A stretch of 64,000 bases of DNA from Gemmatimonadota bacterium (lineage in GTDB: Bacteria; Gemmatimonadota; Gemmatimonadetes; Gemmatimonadales; Gemmatimonadaceae): the NCBI GenBank assembly GCA_028287235.1, contig JAQBQB010000028.1:248001-312000 (forward strand), given 5' to 3'. The notes under the pieces are model-generated. The model made no database searches and was not told the origin of the DNA. It worked only from the letters and a program-made list of their open reading frames with translations. The position numbers were made by a program, and so were the translations under genes. Every line of letters starts with the position of its first letter. Position 1 is the stretch's first letter. Positions 53,653-62,024 of this stretch are shown one piece after another.

Positions 53653-55146
53653 TCATTCGCTCGGACTGACCGCGTCGGCGGGCGCTCGGACTAGATTCGG
53701 TACGCCCGTCGTGATTCCGTGATACCCTTCGAGCGATTCACCGATGATTGCCCCAGTGCCGGTCAGCTCGTAGGCCCGGAAGTCCGTGGCGTGATCGCTG
53801 CCACGCATCTTCACGACGGCCAGCACCTTTCGGAGATGTCCGTCGATTTCCACGTATCGCTGCACGAAGATGTCGTCGGTGATGAACGACACCCGCTCGG
53901 AGGTGAAGCGAACGCCGGGATAGGGATCGATAACCTCGGCGGTCATCATGACCGTGACGCCCGTCGCCGTGAGCGCGCCGACCAGGCGATACAGCGATTC
54001 CCGGAAGTCTTCGCGATACGACGGCGCCAGCGCGACCTCGAAGCCGGAGAGCGAATCAATCACGACCCGCGTGGCTCCCACTCGCTTCACGGCGCCGCGA
54101 ACCTCATCTAGCGTTTCGTCCACCGACAGATCCAGGGGACGAAGGTACGTGACGGCGAGCTTACCCTCGGCGACCATCTTTGAAAAGTCAACCAAGTTGG
54201 TCTTCGCGCGCGCCAGGTACGTTTCCGGATATTCCTCGAACACCGCGACGACGCAGCGCTCGCCCTCGCTCAGGCCCTGCGCCACGAATTGGGTGGCGAA
54301 GGTCGTCTTGCCGCTGCCCGCCGGACCGGTGAGCAACACGACGTCTCCGGCGGGAATGCCTCCGCCGGTCATCTCGTCGAGCCCGGGCACTCCAGTTGCC
54401 AGCCGCCGGTTCGACCGAACCACGCGTTCATTCGCATGCTCGGGAATGCGCGGGAAGACCTGCATCCCCGCCTGCGTGATGCGGATGGTGTGCAGCCCGG
54501 GCATCGGACTTCTCCCGCGAACTTTCACGGCGCGTAGCTTTCGCGTTGTCGAATTGCGATCCACGTCCTCGGACAGCCAGAGAATCGAATCCGCCACGGT
54601 GAACACGGGATGGCGGCGCTCCGACTCGGCATACTCGCCAATCAGGAAGGACGTGACTTCCCAGCTCGTCAATTGCTGGGCGAGGTGCTGAACGAATCGC
54701 GCCATCGCCACGTCTGCCCCGCCGTTCGACTGCCCCTCGCCCAGGATCGTCCGAAACGAGTCGACCGCGACGAACGAGGGTTTGGTCTTACTCACTTCGG
54801 TGACGATGCGCCTCAGCACCGCTTCCAGGTCGCCGCTCGCCGCCTCAGCGGTGAGATTCACGAAACGAATGGCGGAGGGAACCTTTTCCGGATCGAAAAA
54901 CGCGAACTGGCGCTGGTAGCGGATCAGCTTGATCGTCGGCTCGCCGAGTACCGTGAAGTAAATGGCGGGCTGTGCGTGCGTCGCGTTGGCGAAGAGCATC
55001 TGCTGGACGAGCGTCGTCTTTCCAGCCCCGGGCGCGCCGGCGACGAGGTTAAAAGAATACTCACAGAGCCCGCCGCCGAGCACCGCGTCGAGTCCCGGCA
55101 CGCCAGTAACGATGTTCCGGATGAATTGAAACTCGGAAGCGGTCAT
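53653..55146 (-). CDS. KaiC-like double-domain RecA-type ATPase
   Basis: 497 residues with two KaiC domains. Walker A: GAPGAGKTT (37-45) and GPAGSGKTT (274-282). Walker B: FVAVDS (125-130) and VVIDSLSG (361-368). The catalytic Glu pair is intact in domain two (AVFEEYPE, 304-305), but in domain one it is reduced to VLGEP. The end of domain two (FITDDIFVQRYVEI, VVKMRGSDH) matches KaiC. At the KaiC phosphosite pair, by eye, the Ser is kept (S420) and the Thr is Phe (F421). No KaiA or KaiB is present. It is the middle gene between a small helical protein and a histidine kinase, probably acting in signalling. Confidence 0.93.
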   Translation of the reverse strand: MTASEFQFIRNIVTGVPGLDAVLGGGLCEYSFNLVAGAPGAGKTTLVQQMLFANATHAQPAIYFTVLGEPTIKLIRYQRQFAFFDPEKVPSAIRFVNLTAEAASGDLEAVLRRIVTEVSKTKPSFVAVDSFRTILGEGQSNGGADVAMARFVQHLAQQLTSWEVTSFLIGEYAESERRHPVFTVADSILWLSEDVDRNSTTRKLRAVKVRGRSPMPGLHTIRITQAGMQVFPRIPEHANERVVRSNRRLATGVPGLDEMTGGGIPAGDVVLLTGPAGSGKTTFATQFVAQGLSEGERCVVAVFEEYPETYLARAKTNLVDFSKMVAEGKLAVTYLRPLDLSVDETLDEVRGAVKRVGATRVVIDSLSGFEVALAPSYREDFRESLYRLVGALTATGVTVMMTAEVIDPYPGVRFTSERVSFITDDIFVQRYVEIDGHLRKVLAVVKMRGSDHATDFRAYELTGTGAIIGESLEGYHGITTGVPNLVRAPADAVSPSE

Positions 55147-55574
55147 GGTCGTTGTCCGTTGCTTGACGCAGAAGAAGGTGGTCCATCGAGGTCGAGAAGA
55201 CTCAACGCCATGTCGGGGCCGACGAGACTGCCCAGAACATCGAGGAGTCGTGCGAGCAGCGCTTCGAGCGCCGCCGTGACCGTGGGAACGCCGTGAGACG
55301 CGACACCGGCGACGACCGCGTCGAGCGACCCCACGGCGTGCGACGAGCGGAGCGCCAATAAGACGGGATCCGCTTCATCCGTCGGGCCGAGCACTCGGAC
55401 GAGCAATGCGTTGTACCCGTCATCGCCGACGGAGCGCCGCAGATTTTCGGTGATCCGTGTGCACAGCGCCTGCATCGCGAGGCCGGCCGACTCGGGCTCG
55501 CCGGCTCCGGCGACCTCGCGCGCGAGGAGCCGGCGAGCGGTGTCTCGCGCCACCGGCGATGGCGCGCTCGTCAT
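55143..55574 (-). CDS. Small helical protein, putative partner of the KaiC-like ATPase
   Basis: 143 residues from ATG 55574; the longer frame to 55718 has no ribosome site and an unlikely sequence. It is all-helical, with RDTARRLLAREVAGAGEPESAG and LCTRITENLRRSVGDDGYNALLVRVL (each split by short loops), AALEALLARLLDVLGSLVG and a disordered Ser/Pro tail. No known domain. Its stop overlaps the KaiC-like start in ATGA, so the products are coupled. It could be a regulatory or adaptor subunit in the place KaiA/KaiB would hold. Confidence 0.75.
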   Translation of the reverse strand: MTSAPSPVARDTARRLLAREVAGAGEPESAGLAMQALCTRITENLRRSVGDDGYNALLVRVLGPTDEADPVLLALRSSHAVGSLDAVVAGVASHGVPTVTAALEALLARLLDVLGSLVGPDMALSLLDLDGPPSSASSNGQRP

Positions 55575-55909
55575 GCCTGCCAACGCGCCGCCGCGATCGT
55601 CCTGGATGACGAATTCGATTGGGATTCCCGAACGTCGATTGGGAAGTTCTTCATGAGAGCGCCGGCTGGGAAAGGCGTCGCCCGGACACCTGTATCCGGC
55701 CTCCGCGCGGAGGCACATGAAACGTGCGAGCCGGTATGATCCTCCCGCACAGGGCCCCTTGATGACCCTGCAGGGAAGTTACGCAGTTTCCGCTCCACGA
55801 TCGAGCCCCAGCGCGCAAAGTCGACGTTCGGTCAGGTTCGTGCAAGAATCGCTGGCGGGGCTCATGGGGGCCGCCCGGCATTATCCGAGTACATGAATAC
55901 CGAGGCACC
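55575..55909. other. 335-base divergent intergenic region of the two kinase units
   Basis: No convincing gene. Two exact direct copies of CGATTGGGA lie at 55616-55624 and 55636-55644, 20 bases apart (two helical turns), close to the start of the small helical protein gene and thus in its leader or promoter. The remainder, including GGAAGTT near 55773, gives no promoter I would trust in either direction. The direct repeats are candidate sites for a response regulator. Confidence 0.4.
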
Positions 55910-57034
55910 ATGCGACTGGCTGACTTCATCGAAGGGAACACGGAACCCATCCTCGCTGAGTGGGTGGCGTTCGCCGAAACCTGCGGCCCCGCCGGCGAAT
56001 CGATGGATCTGGAGGGTTTGCGTGACCATGCGCTCGAGATGCTACAGAACATCGTGACGGACCTCCGGACGCCGCAGACCCCCGCCGAACAAACCGAGAA
56101 ATCAAAGGGCAACGCCGAGCCGACCACGCCGGGGATCGATACTCCCGCCGAGGTACATGGCGCGGGACGCGCGGAGAGCGGCTTCACCGTCGGTGAAATG
56201 GTCTCCGAATACCGGGCGCTCCGCGCGAGCGTCATTCGCCTCTGGACGAAGGCGAACGGCACCCTCACCGGCGGGGACCTCGGGGACTTGATGCGGTTCA
56301 ATGAAACGATCGATCAGGCGCTCGCGGAATCCATTACCCGGTACACCGAGGATCTCGATCACTCGAAAGAGATGTTCCTTGCCATCCTCGGCCACGACCT
56401 TCGAACGCCACTTGGCGCGATCACCACGGCATCGCAGTACATGCTCGACACCGGCGAGCTGGTCGAGCCGCACCTGACGCTCGCGACACGCATCGCGCGT
56501 AGTGCACGGCGGATGAACCACATGGTCCAAGATCTGCTCGATTTCACGCGCAGCCGGCTCGGGTCCGGCCTGCCCATCACCCGCGCGCCGATGGACATGG
56601 GGAAGACCGTGCATCAGTCGGTCGAAGAGATCGCCGCGGCGCATCCGGAGAGCGTAGTGCAGTGCGAAACCTCCGGCGAGCTGCACGGCGATTGGGACTG
56701 CGCGCGCATCAGCCAGATGATTGCCAACCTGCTCGGCAACGCGGCGCAGCACGGCGCACCCAAGTCGACGATCAACGTCACGGTGCGTGGCGAAGCGAAG
56801 GACGTGATCATCAGCGTCCACAACCGCGGCGCGCCCATTCCCGCCGGCGACATCCGGGGGCTGTTCAGTCCACTCAAGCGACTGAATTCCGGCGAGGTCG
56901 CGGCAGCGGGCTCGAACAACCTTGGGCTGGGTCTGTACATCGCCGAGCGCATCGTCACCGCGCATGGCGGCACGATCGACGTCACGTCCTCAGAGGACGC
57001 CGGCACGTCGTTCACGGTGTGCCTGCCGCGGTGA
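55910..57034 (+). CDS. Soluble sensor histidine kinase with RsbRD-like N terminus
   Basis: 374 residues. Residues 1-145 are helical, and the opening LADFIEGNTEPILAEWVAFA plus the TVGEMVSEYRALRASVIRLW segment (split FTVGEMVSEYRAL, ASVIRLW) resemble RsbRD-type N-terminal sensor domains. The kinase part has H162 in ILGHDLRTPLGAI, then IANLLGNAAQHG, and NNLGLGLYIAERIV in the ATPase domain. The kinase is cytoplasmic. It is divergent from the KaiC-like operon and may share its input, such as general stress or light. No response regulator is nearby. Confidence 0.92.
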   Translation: MRLADFIEGNTEPILAEWVAFAETCGPAGESMDLEGLRDHALEMLQNIVTDLRTPQTPAEQTEKSKGNAEPTTPGIDTPAEVHGAGRAESGFTVGEMVSEYRALRASVIRLWTKANGTLTGGDLGDLMRFNETIDQALAESITRYTEDLDHSKEMFLAILGHDLRTPLGAITTASQYMLDTGELVEPHLTLATRIARSARRMNHMVQDLLDFTRSRLGSGLPITRAPMDMGKTVHQSVEEIAAAHPESVVQCETSGELHGDWDCARISQMIANLLGNAAQHGAPKSTINVTVRGEAKDVIISVHNRGAPIPAGDIRGLFSPLKRLNSGEVAAAGSNNLGLGLYIAERIVTAHGGTIDVTSSEDAGTSFTVCLPR

Positions 57035-57216
57035 TTCACAGCTCTGAGGCGCCGCCTGGCACGGCACTGCGAGCACGGTCGAGTGGTCCCAATCCAGTTC
57101 ATAATCATTTGGTTGGTGTCGTTTGCCATGGTAGTGCGGGAATAGCCGCCGCTGCGCGAGCGTGGCGGAGCTCTTGCGTTCTCTCGGCGGGTTGGCCCCG
57201 CCCCTGTGGAGGAACA

Positions 57217-57690
57217 ATGGCAGTCCCTACCCCGCGCACCCCTCGTCGTCCCGTCGTCGCCAGGTCGTTGGCGTCCGCGGGATCCGTCTCGGTCGTGCTG
57301 AGCGATTCGCAGGACATCGTGGCGACGAGCGTGCTCGCCGTGACACCAACCGGCCTCCGTGCGATACCGCACGTCGGACGCGCCGACGCGGCCAGCGTCG
57401 TCGTCGGCCAGCTCGCCGACGAGAGCGACACCGTGTTGATCGCCTGGTCGCGTGCGCCCGCCGACCGCAACGCGACCGTCACGCTCTCGATCGAACAGTC
57501 AGGCCGTCTGCTCGCCGACGTCGACGTCGGACCGAACATCGCCGCCGACGTGCCGGAACAAATCGTCGACGCCTGCAGCGCCTACGTCCTTCGCCTCCGG
57601 GTTCGGCACGGCCAGCTGATTCCCATGGTGCCTCCCGCCGACGCGGTCGTCTCGCTCGACGGCATCGCGCGTTGGTTGTCCGCGTCCTAG
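57217..57690 (+). CDS. Hypothetical protein
   Basis: 157 residues, start set by GGAGG just upstream of ATG 57217. No recognised domain. The chain has a basic N terminus (TPRTPRRPVVARS) and then looks like a mixed alpha/beta fold (GSVSVVLSDSQDIVATSVLAV, split after DSQ; DTVLIAWSRAP; LLADVDVGPNIAADVPEQIV), with VVVGQLADES in the middle. No signal or TM. The stop TAG shares the tetranucleotide CTAG with the stop of the convergent kinase gene. A possible promoter is TTGGTT, 17 bases, TAGTGC at about 57112-57140. Confidence 0.7.
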   Translation: MAVPTPRTPRRPVVARSLASAGSVSVVLSDSQDIVATSVLAVTPTGLRAIPHVGRADAASVVVGQLADESDTVLIAWSRAPADRNATVTLSIEQSGRLLADVDVGPNIAADVPEQIVDACSAYVLRLRVRHGQLIPMVPPADAVVSLDGIARWLSAS

Positions 57691-58265
57691 GCGGGCGTTG
57701 GAAGTCCAAAGTGCTCGACGATGCGCTCCGCCACATGATCAGCCGACAGCGCGCTGTTCTCGAGGCGCAGATAGTCTGCACGTCCGTCGAACCGCCCCGC
57801 CGAGTTGAGCTGGTACGCGAGGTCGTCGGCGAGTAGCCGCGCTCTCGATGCACCGAGGTCGCGCTTGGACGGTTTCTCAGCCAAACGAAACTCCGTCTCG
57901 TTGCGCCGCAACCGCTCGTCTTGCGTGGCCTCCAGCTCGACGAAGCACACCCGCCCGCCGCGAGCGCGGAAGATCTCCGCGAGCTCCTCCACGAACGCGT
58001 CGTCGGATTCTCGATCGAACGCCCACACGTACGTGAAGATGAGGCCCGGCAGCTCGCTCGATGCAACCTCCTCGAAGATGCGGCGGCGAAATTCTCGATT
58101 GAGCCTGGCGAAGGGAGGGCTGCCGAACGGGAAGAAGCGAAGAATGAGGTCGATCGTATGATGATTGTGAAACAGCCGCAGATCGGTGCGGCGCGCCAGC
58201 GCGGTGCCGACGGTCATCTTGCCGACCGCCGGCGGGCCGACGATGAACACGAGCGTCGGCGTCAT
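57687..58265 (-). CDS. P-loop nucleoside or small-molecule kinase (AAA_33-like)
   Basis: 192 residues from ATG 58265, overlapping the GNAT stop by 4 bases. Walker A is VGPPAVGKMTVG near the N terminus, followed by LRLFHNHHTIDLI and LIFTYVWAFDRES. This pattern matches shikimate- or chloramphenicol-phosphotransferase-like kinases; the exact substrate is unknown. A lid region with RRNETEFRLAEKPSKRD supports the kinase fold. It is probably co-transcribed with the acetyltransferase. Its stop and that of the hypothetical protein at 57690 overlap within CTAG. Confidence 0.85.
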   Translation of the reverse strand: MTPTLVFIVGPPAVGKMTVGTALARRTDLRLFHNHHTIDLILRFFPFGSPPFARLNREFRRRIFEEVASSELPGLIFTYVWAFDRESDDAFVEELAEIFRARGGRVCFVELEATQDERLRRNETEFRLAEKPSKRDLGASRARLLADDLAYQLNSAGRFDGRADYLRLENSALSADHVAERIVEHFGLPTPA

Positions 58266-58795
58266 GCGGGAGCTTCCGTGAGCGTCTTGTACCACAGCAG
58301 TTGCACCTCGTCGGGAAACTCCGGGTAGGCGCCGATAGCGGCTCGCTCGAGCGCGAAGCCGTGACGCTGGTAGAACCGGCAGGCGCCCGCGTTCACGTCC
58401 TGCGTCTCGACTTTCAACGTCCGCGCGCCGCGACGGCGCATCGCGCTCTCGACCGCGGCAAGGAGCGCAGCTCCGACGCCTTGGGCTCGCACGTCAGGCG
58501 ACACGCGGATGTCCCAGAGCAGCGCGAGATCGTCGCGCCCGTCGAGCATGTCGAAGTCGTTCGATCGGAAGATCGCGACCGCGCCGCCGATGCAGCGTCC
58601 GTGAGCCCGCGCCGTGAAGAAGACCCAGTCCGAAACGTCGAAGCGCGTGGGCCAGTCCAGGGGGCCGTTCCCGGGGATCGCGTCGTAGTCCTTGGTCGTG
58701 GAAACGCCAGAGCTCACGGGCATCTCGAACGCGATCGGCACGCGCGCGTAGTCGGTGAGCACGGATGCTCCCTCTTCAGCAATCTCAAAGCGCAT
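58262..58795 (-). CDS. GNAT family N-acetyltransferase
   Basis: 177 residues. The acetyl-CoA motif is IRVSPDVRAQGVGAALL (RAQGVG, about residues 103-108), preceded by a beta-strand LALLWDI, and the C-terminal part has VETQDVNAGACRFYQRHGFAL (split VETQDVNAGA, CRFYQRHGFAL), typical of GNAT. The substrate is not known. It is followed by the P-loop kinase in a 4-base overlap. Pairing of an acetyltransferase with a small-molecule kinase is reminiscent of antibiotic-modifying enzyme pairs, but that is only a comparison. It is divergent from the third PadR gene. Confidence 0.92.
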   Translation of the reverse strand: MRFEIAEEGASVLTDYARVPIAFEMPVSSGVSTTKDYDAIPGNGPLDWPTRFDVSDWVFFTARAHGRCIGGAVAIFRSNDFDMLDGRDDLALLWDIRVSPDVRAQGVGAALLAAVESAMRRRGARTLKVETQDVNAGACRFYQRHGFALERAAIGAYPEFPDEVQLLWYKTLTEAPA

Positions 58796-58944
58796 TGATT
58801 CCGACGAGCAGCGGCGCCGGCGCGTCGTAGAATTCTTTCGTCATTCTCGTCGCGAAGCTGGGCCGTCGCCGCCGCGTCGTCAATTCCACCAGCGGCCGGC
58901 GAACCCTTTCGAAACTCCCGCTGTCGTATCCTCGTACTTGCTCC

Positions 58945-58992
58945 TATCGCCAACCGATACGTCGCTCCACCTTCTCCTATCGACATCCGATA
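58945..58992 (+). promoter_or_regulatory. Twin dyad operator of the third PadR-ADOP unit
   Basis: Two perfect inverted repeats TATCG-N5-CGATA: 58945-58959 (spacer CCAAC) and 58978-58992 (spacer ACATC), centres 33 bases apart, about three helical turns on one DNA face. Each is embedded in a CTCCTATCG context, so they are also direct repeats of about 20 bases. They end 8 bases before the PadR start at 59001 and include part of its ribosome site (AGAGGA). A binding site for the PadR protein itself is the natural reading. Confidence 0.65.
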
Positions 58993-59000
58993 GAGGACCC

Positions 59001-59333
59001 GTGCCGCCAGCCCAGACCAACCTGCTCCAAGGAACGCTCGATCTCCTTATCCTGAAAGCACTTGCCTTGGGCGAGCTGCACGGGTTGGGAGTGTCTAGAC
59101 GAATCGAGCAGATCACCCGCGGCACCTTCGACGTCGGCCCGGGATCGCTCTTCCCTGCCCTCCACCGCCTCGAGGCGGCGGCGCGGCTGGCGTCCCGCTG
59201 GGGCCCCTCGGAGAACAACCGGCGCGCCAAGTATTACACGCTCACCGCCGCCGGCCGGCGACAGCTCGACGTGGAAACGGGAAACTGGAAGCACATCGCC
59301 ATCGCCATCAGCTACGCACTCGAGGCCACCTGA
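59001..59333 (+). CDS. PadR family transcriptional regulator
   Basis: 110 residues from GTG 59001 with AGAGGA eight bases upstream. PadR domain: LLQGTLDLLILKALALGELHG (split LLQGTLDLLILKAL, ALGELHG), FDVGPGSLFPALHRLE, NNRRAKYYTLTAAGRRQL, and a C-terminal helix. It acts as a dimer on the upstream DNA. The stop is one base before the ADOP start. The two dyads immediately upstream are probably its own operator, so the regulator and permease would be autorepressed. Confidence 0.95.
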   Translation: MPPAQTNLLQGTLDLLILKALALGELHGLGVSRRIEQITRGTFDVGPGSLFPALHRLEAAARLASRWGPSENNRRAKYYTLTAAGRRQLDVETGNWKHIAIAISYALEAT

Positions 59334-59334
59334 C

Positions 59335-62007
59335 ATGTCCGTCTTCTCGCACTTCCGCACCTCCGTGCGCAACGTCGCCGGCCGCGCCACCGTCGAGCGC
59401 GAGCTCGACGACGAGCTGCGCAGCTATCTCGACCTGCTCATCGCCGAGAAGGTCAAAGCGGGCGCGTCGCCCGACGAGGCGCGACGCGCGGCACTGCTCA
59501 AGGTGGGCGGCATCGAGCGCGTGAAGGACCAGGTGCGCGACGAGCGCCCCGGCATGATGTTCGAGAGCGCGGGGCGCGATCTGAAGCACGGCCTGCGGCT
59601 GCTGCGCCGGTCGCCGGGCTTCGCCGCCATCGCCATCGTCACGATCGCGCTCGGCATCGGCGCCACGAGCGCGATCTTCAGCGTCATCAACGCCGTGGCG
59701 CTCAAGCCGCTGCCCTATCCCAATTCCGACCGGCTGGTCTTTCTCACCAGTCAGTTCCCCACGCTCGGCTTCGACAAGTTCTGGATCTCGCCGCCGGAGT
59801 ATCTCGAGCTGCGCGAGCGGTCGAAGTCGTACACCGACGTCGCGGCCTATCGTATCACGGCCGTGAACGTGAGCGACGGAACGCGCCCCGAGCGCGTCAA
59901 CGCCGTCGCGGTCACGGCCAACATGTTCAACGTGCTCGGCGTGCAGCCGCGGCTCGGTCGCGCGTTCACGGCCGAGCAAGATCTTCCGACCTCGGAGCCC
60001 GTCGTCATCCTGTCCGACAACTTGTGGAAGCGCGCGTTCGGCGGTGAGAGCTCGATCATCGGCAAGCAGGTCGAGGTTCAGGGACGAAAGCGCACGGTGA
60101 TCGGTGTCGCGGCGCCCGGCTTCGACCTGCACGATGCGGCCGCCGACGTCTGGCTCCCGATGGGACTCGACCCGGCCAACCGGCAGAATCGCGGATCACA
60201 CTATTTGTATCTCGTCGCACGGCTGAAGCCGAGCGTGACGCGCGGACAGGCGGAGTCGGAGCTGCTGTCGCTCATACGGCAATGGGGCACGATCAATCCC
60301 GGCACGCACACGCCGAACGACTCGACGCACCGGCTGCAGCTCGCGCCGCTGCGCGACGAGGTGATCGGCAACGTTGCCAAAGCGCTGTGGATCCTGCAGG
60401 GCGCCGTGCTGCTCGTGCTGATGATCGCGTGCGCGAACGTCGCGAACCTGTTGCTCGTGCGCGCCGAAGGACGGCACAAGGAGTTCGCGATTCGCACCGC
60501 GCTCGGCGCGGGACGCGGGCGCATTCTGCGGCAGTTCATGGCGGAAGGACTCGTGTTGACCACCGTCGGAGCGGCGCTCGGGTTGTTGCTCGCGCACTGG
60601 GGGCTCGCCGCGCTGCTGTTGGCGAATCCGCAGAGCATTCCGCGCTCGGCGGAGATCGCGATCGACCCGCGCGTGCTGCTGTTCACGTTTGTCGTCGCGA
60701 TTCTGACGGCGAACATCTTCGGCTTGGCACCGCTGCTCCATCTCGGACAGAGCGCCGTGGCCGCGGCGATCAAGGAGGGCGGTGCGCGCACCACGGCGAA
60801 CGCGACGCGCAACCGCGTGCGCCGCGGACTCGTCGCGGCCGAGATTGCGCTGGCCGTGATGCTCGTGGTGGGCGCGGGGTTGTTGTTGCGGAGCTTCCAC
60901 AATCTCACGGCGGTGGACGCGGGCTTCGACGCGCGCAACGTCGTGACGTTCGGCGTCTTCCTGCCGCAGGCGACGTATCCGCAGGCCGATCGTCGCGCGC
61001 AGTTCGAGGACGAGCTCGCGCGCAAGCTGCGGGCGATACCCGGCGTGCAGGATGTGGCGGCCATGACGGGCCTGCCGCCCAACCGCCAGGTGAACGCGAA
61101 CGACACCGAATTCGAGAACGTGCCGATGGGTCCGGGACTCCCGGCCGCGAACGTCGACTACTACAACACCACGAGCGTGCGCTACTTCGAGGCGATGAAG
61201 ATTCCCATCCTCAAGGGGCGGGGCTTCACGCCGGGCGACGTCGGCGGCGCGGGCGTGGCCGTGGTCAACGACGCCCTGGCGAAGCGCTTCTACCCGAACA
61301 CCGACCCGATCGGCCGGCGCATTCGCTCGTCGGGGCCGGCGAACGCGCCCTGGTTCACGATCGTGGGCGTGGCGAAGGACGTGAAGCAAGGTGGGCTCGA
61401 TCAGAAGGTCGGCACGGAGCTCTACTTCAACATCGAGCAGGGTCCGCACGTCAACGGCTTCGCGCCGAACGCATTGAACTTCGTCGTGCGCTCCGCGCGG
61501 CCGGCCGACGCGCTCGCGCCGGCGATCCAGAGCGCGGTGCGCTCGATGGACCCCGGCCTGCCTGTGGTACAGCTTCGCTCGATGGAGTCGGTGTTCGGCG
61601 ACTCGGTGAGCCGCCAGCGATTCCTTTCGCTGCTGCTCGGCATCTTCGCCGGCGTCGCGCTGTTGTTGGCGATGATCGGAACGTACGGCGTGTTGTCGTA
61701 CCTCGTCACCGAGCGGCGGCGCGAGATCGGCATTCGCGTCGCACTCGGCGCGAGCGCGGCGGGAATCGCGCGGCTCGTGCTGCGGCAGGGGCTCACGATC
61801 ACGGTGGCCGGGATCGCGCTCGGGCTCGTGGGCGCGCTGACGCTGGCGCGCGTGACGCAGTCGCTACTCTTCGGCGTGTCGCCGACCGACCCGCTCACCT
61901 ACTTCGCGGTGGGCGGGGTGATCCTCGCAGTGGCGCTCATCGCGTGCATGGTGCCCGCGCAGCGAGCGATGCGGGTGGATCCGCTGGTGGCGATTCGGAA
62001 CGAGTGA
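59335..62007 (+). CDS. ADOP family (MacB/FtsX-like) permease
   Basis: 890 residues from ATG 59335, one base after the PadR stop. N-terminal ADOP domain (ELDDELRSYLDLLIAEK, VGGIERVKDQVRDERPG), TM1 (AIVTIALGIGATSAIFSV), two periplasmic MacB-type domains, three central TMs (including LQGAVLLVLMIACANVANLLL, split after 18) plus one before the second periplasmic domain, and the C-terminal FtsX-like set with RREIGIRVALGAS. It differs strongly from the copies at 260 and 47864, so the three are old paralogues. No ATPase is encoded nearby. Confidence 0.94.
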   Translation: MSVFSHFRTSVRNVAGRATVERELDDELRSYLDLLIAEKVKAGASPDEARRAALLKVGGIERVKDQVRDERPGMMFESAGRDLKHGLRLLRRSPGFAAIAIVTIALGIGATSAIFSVINAVALKPLPYPNSDRLVFLTSQFPTLGFDKFWISPPEYLELRERSKSYTDVAAYRITAVNVSDGTRPERVNAVAVTANMFNVLGVQPRLGRAFTAEQDLPTSEPVVILSDNLWKRAFGGESSIIGKQVEVQGRKRTVIGVAAPGFDLHDAAADVWLPMGLDPANRQNRGSHYLYLVARLKPSVTRGQAESELLSLIRQWGTINPGTHTPNDSTHRLQLAPLRDEVIGNVAKALWILQGAVLLVLMIACANVANLLLVRAEGRHKEFAIRTALGAGRGRILRQFMAEGLVLTTVGAALGLLLAHWGLAALLLANPQSIPRSAEIAIDPRVLLFTFVVAILTANIFGLAPLLHLGQSAVAAAIKEGGARTTANATRNRVRRGLVAAEIALAVMLVVGAGLLLRSFHNLTAVDAGFDARNVVTFGVFLPQATYPQADRRAQFEDELARKLRAIPGVQDVAAMTGLPPNRQVNANDTEFENVPMGPGLPAANVDYYNTTSVRYFEAMKIPILKGRGFTPGDVGGAGVAVVNDALAKRFYPNTDPIGRRIRSSGPANAPWFTIVGVAKDVKQGGLDQKVGTELYFNIEQGPHVNGFAPNALNFVVRSARPADALAPAIQSAVRSMDPGLPVVQLRSMESVFGDSVSRQRFLSLLLGIFAGVALLLAMIGTYGVLSYLVTERRREIGIRVALGASAAGIARLVLRQGLTITVAGIALGLVGALTLARVTQSLLFGVSPTDPLTYFAVGGVILAVALIACMVPAQRAMRVDPLVAIRNE

Positions 62008-62024
62008 CGCGATAGGGCTCGTCG

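Noticed and set aside
53653-55146. A circadian clock locus
   Set aside because: No KaiA or KaiB, one phosphosite changed and domain one degenerate; a signalling role is safer.
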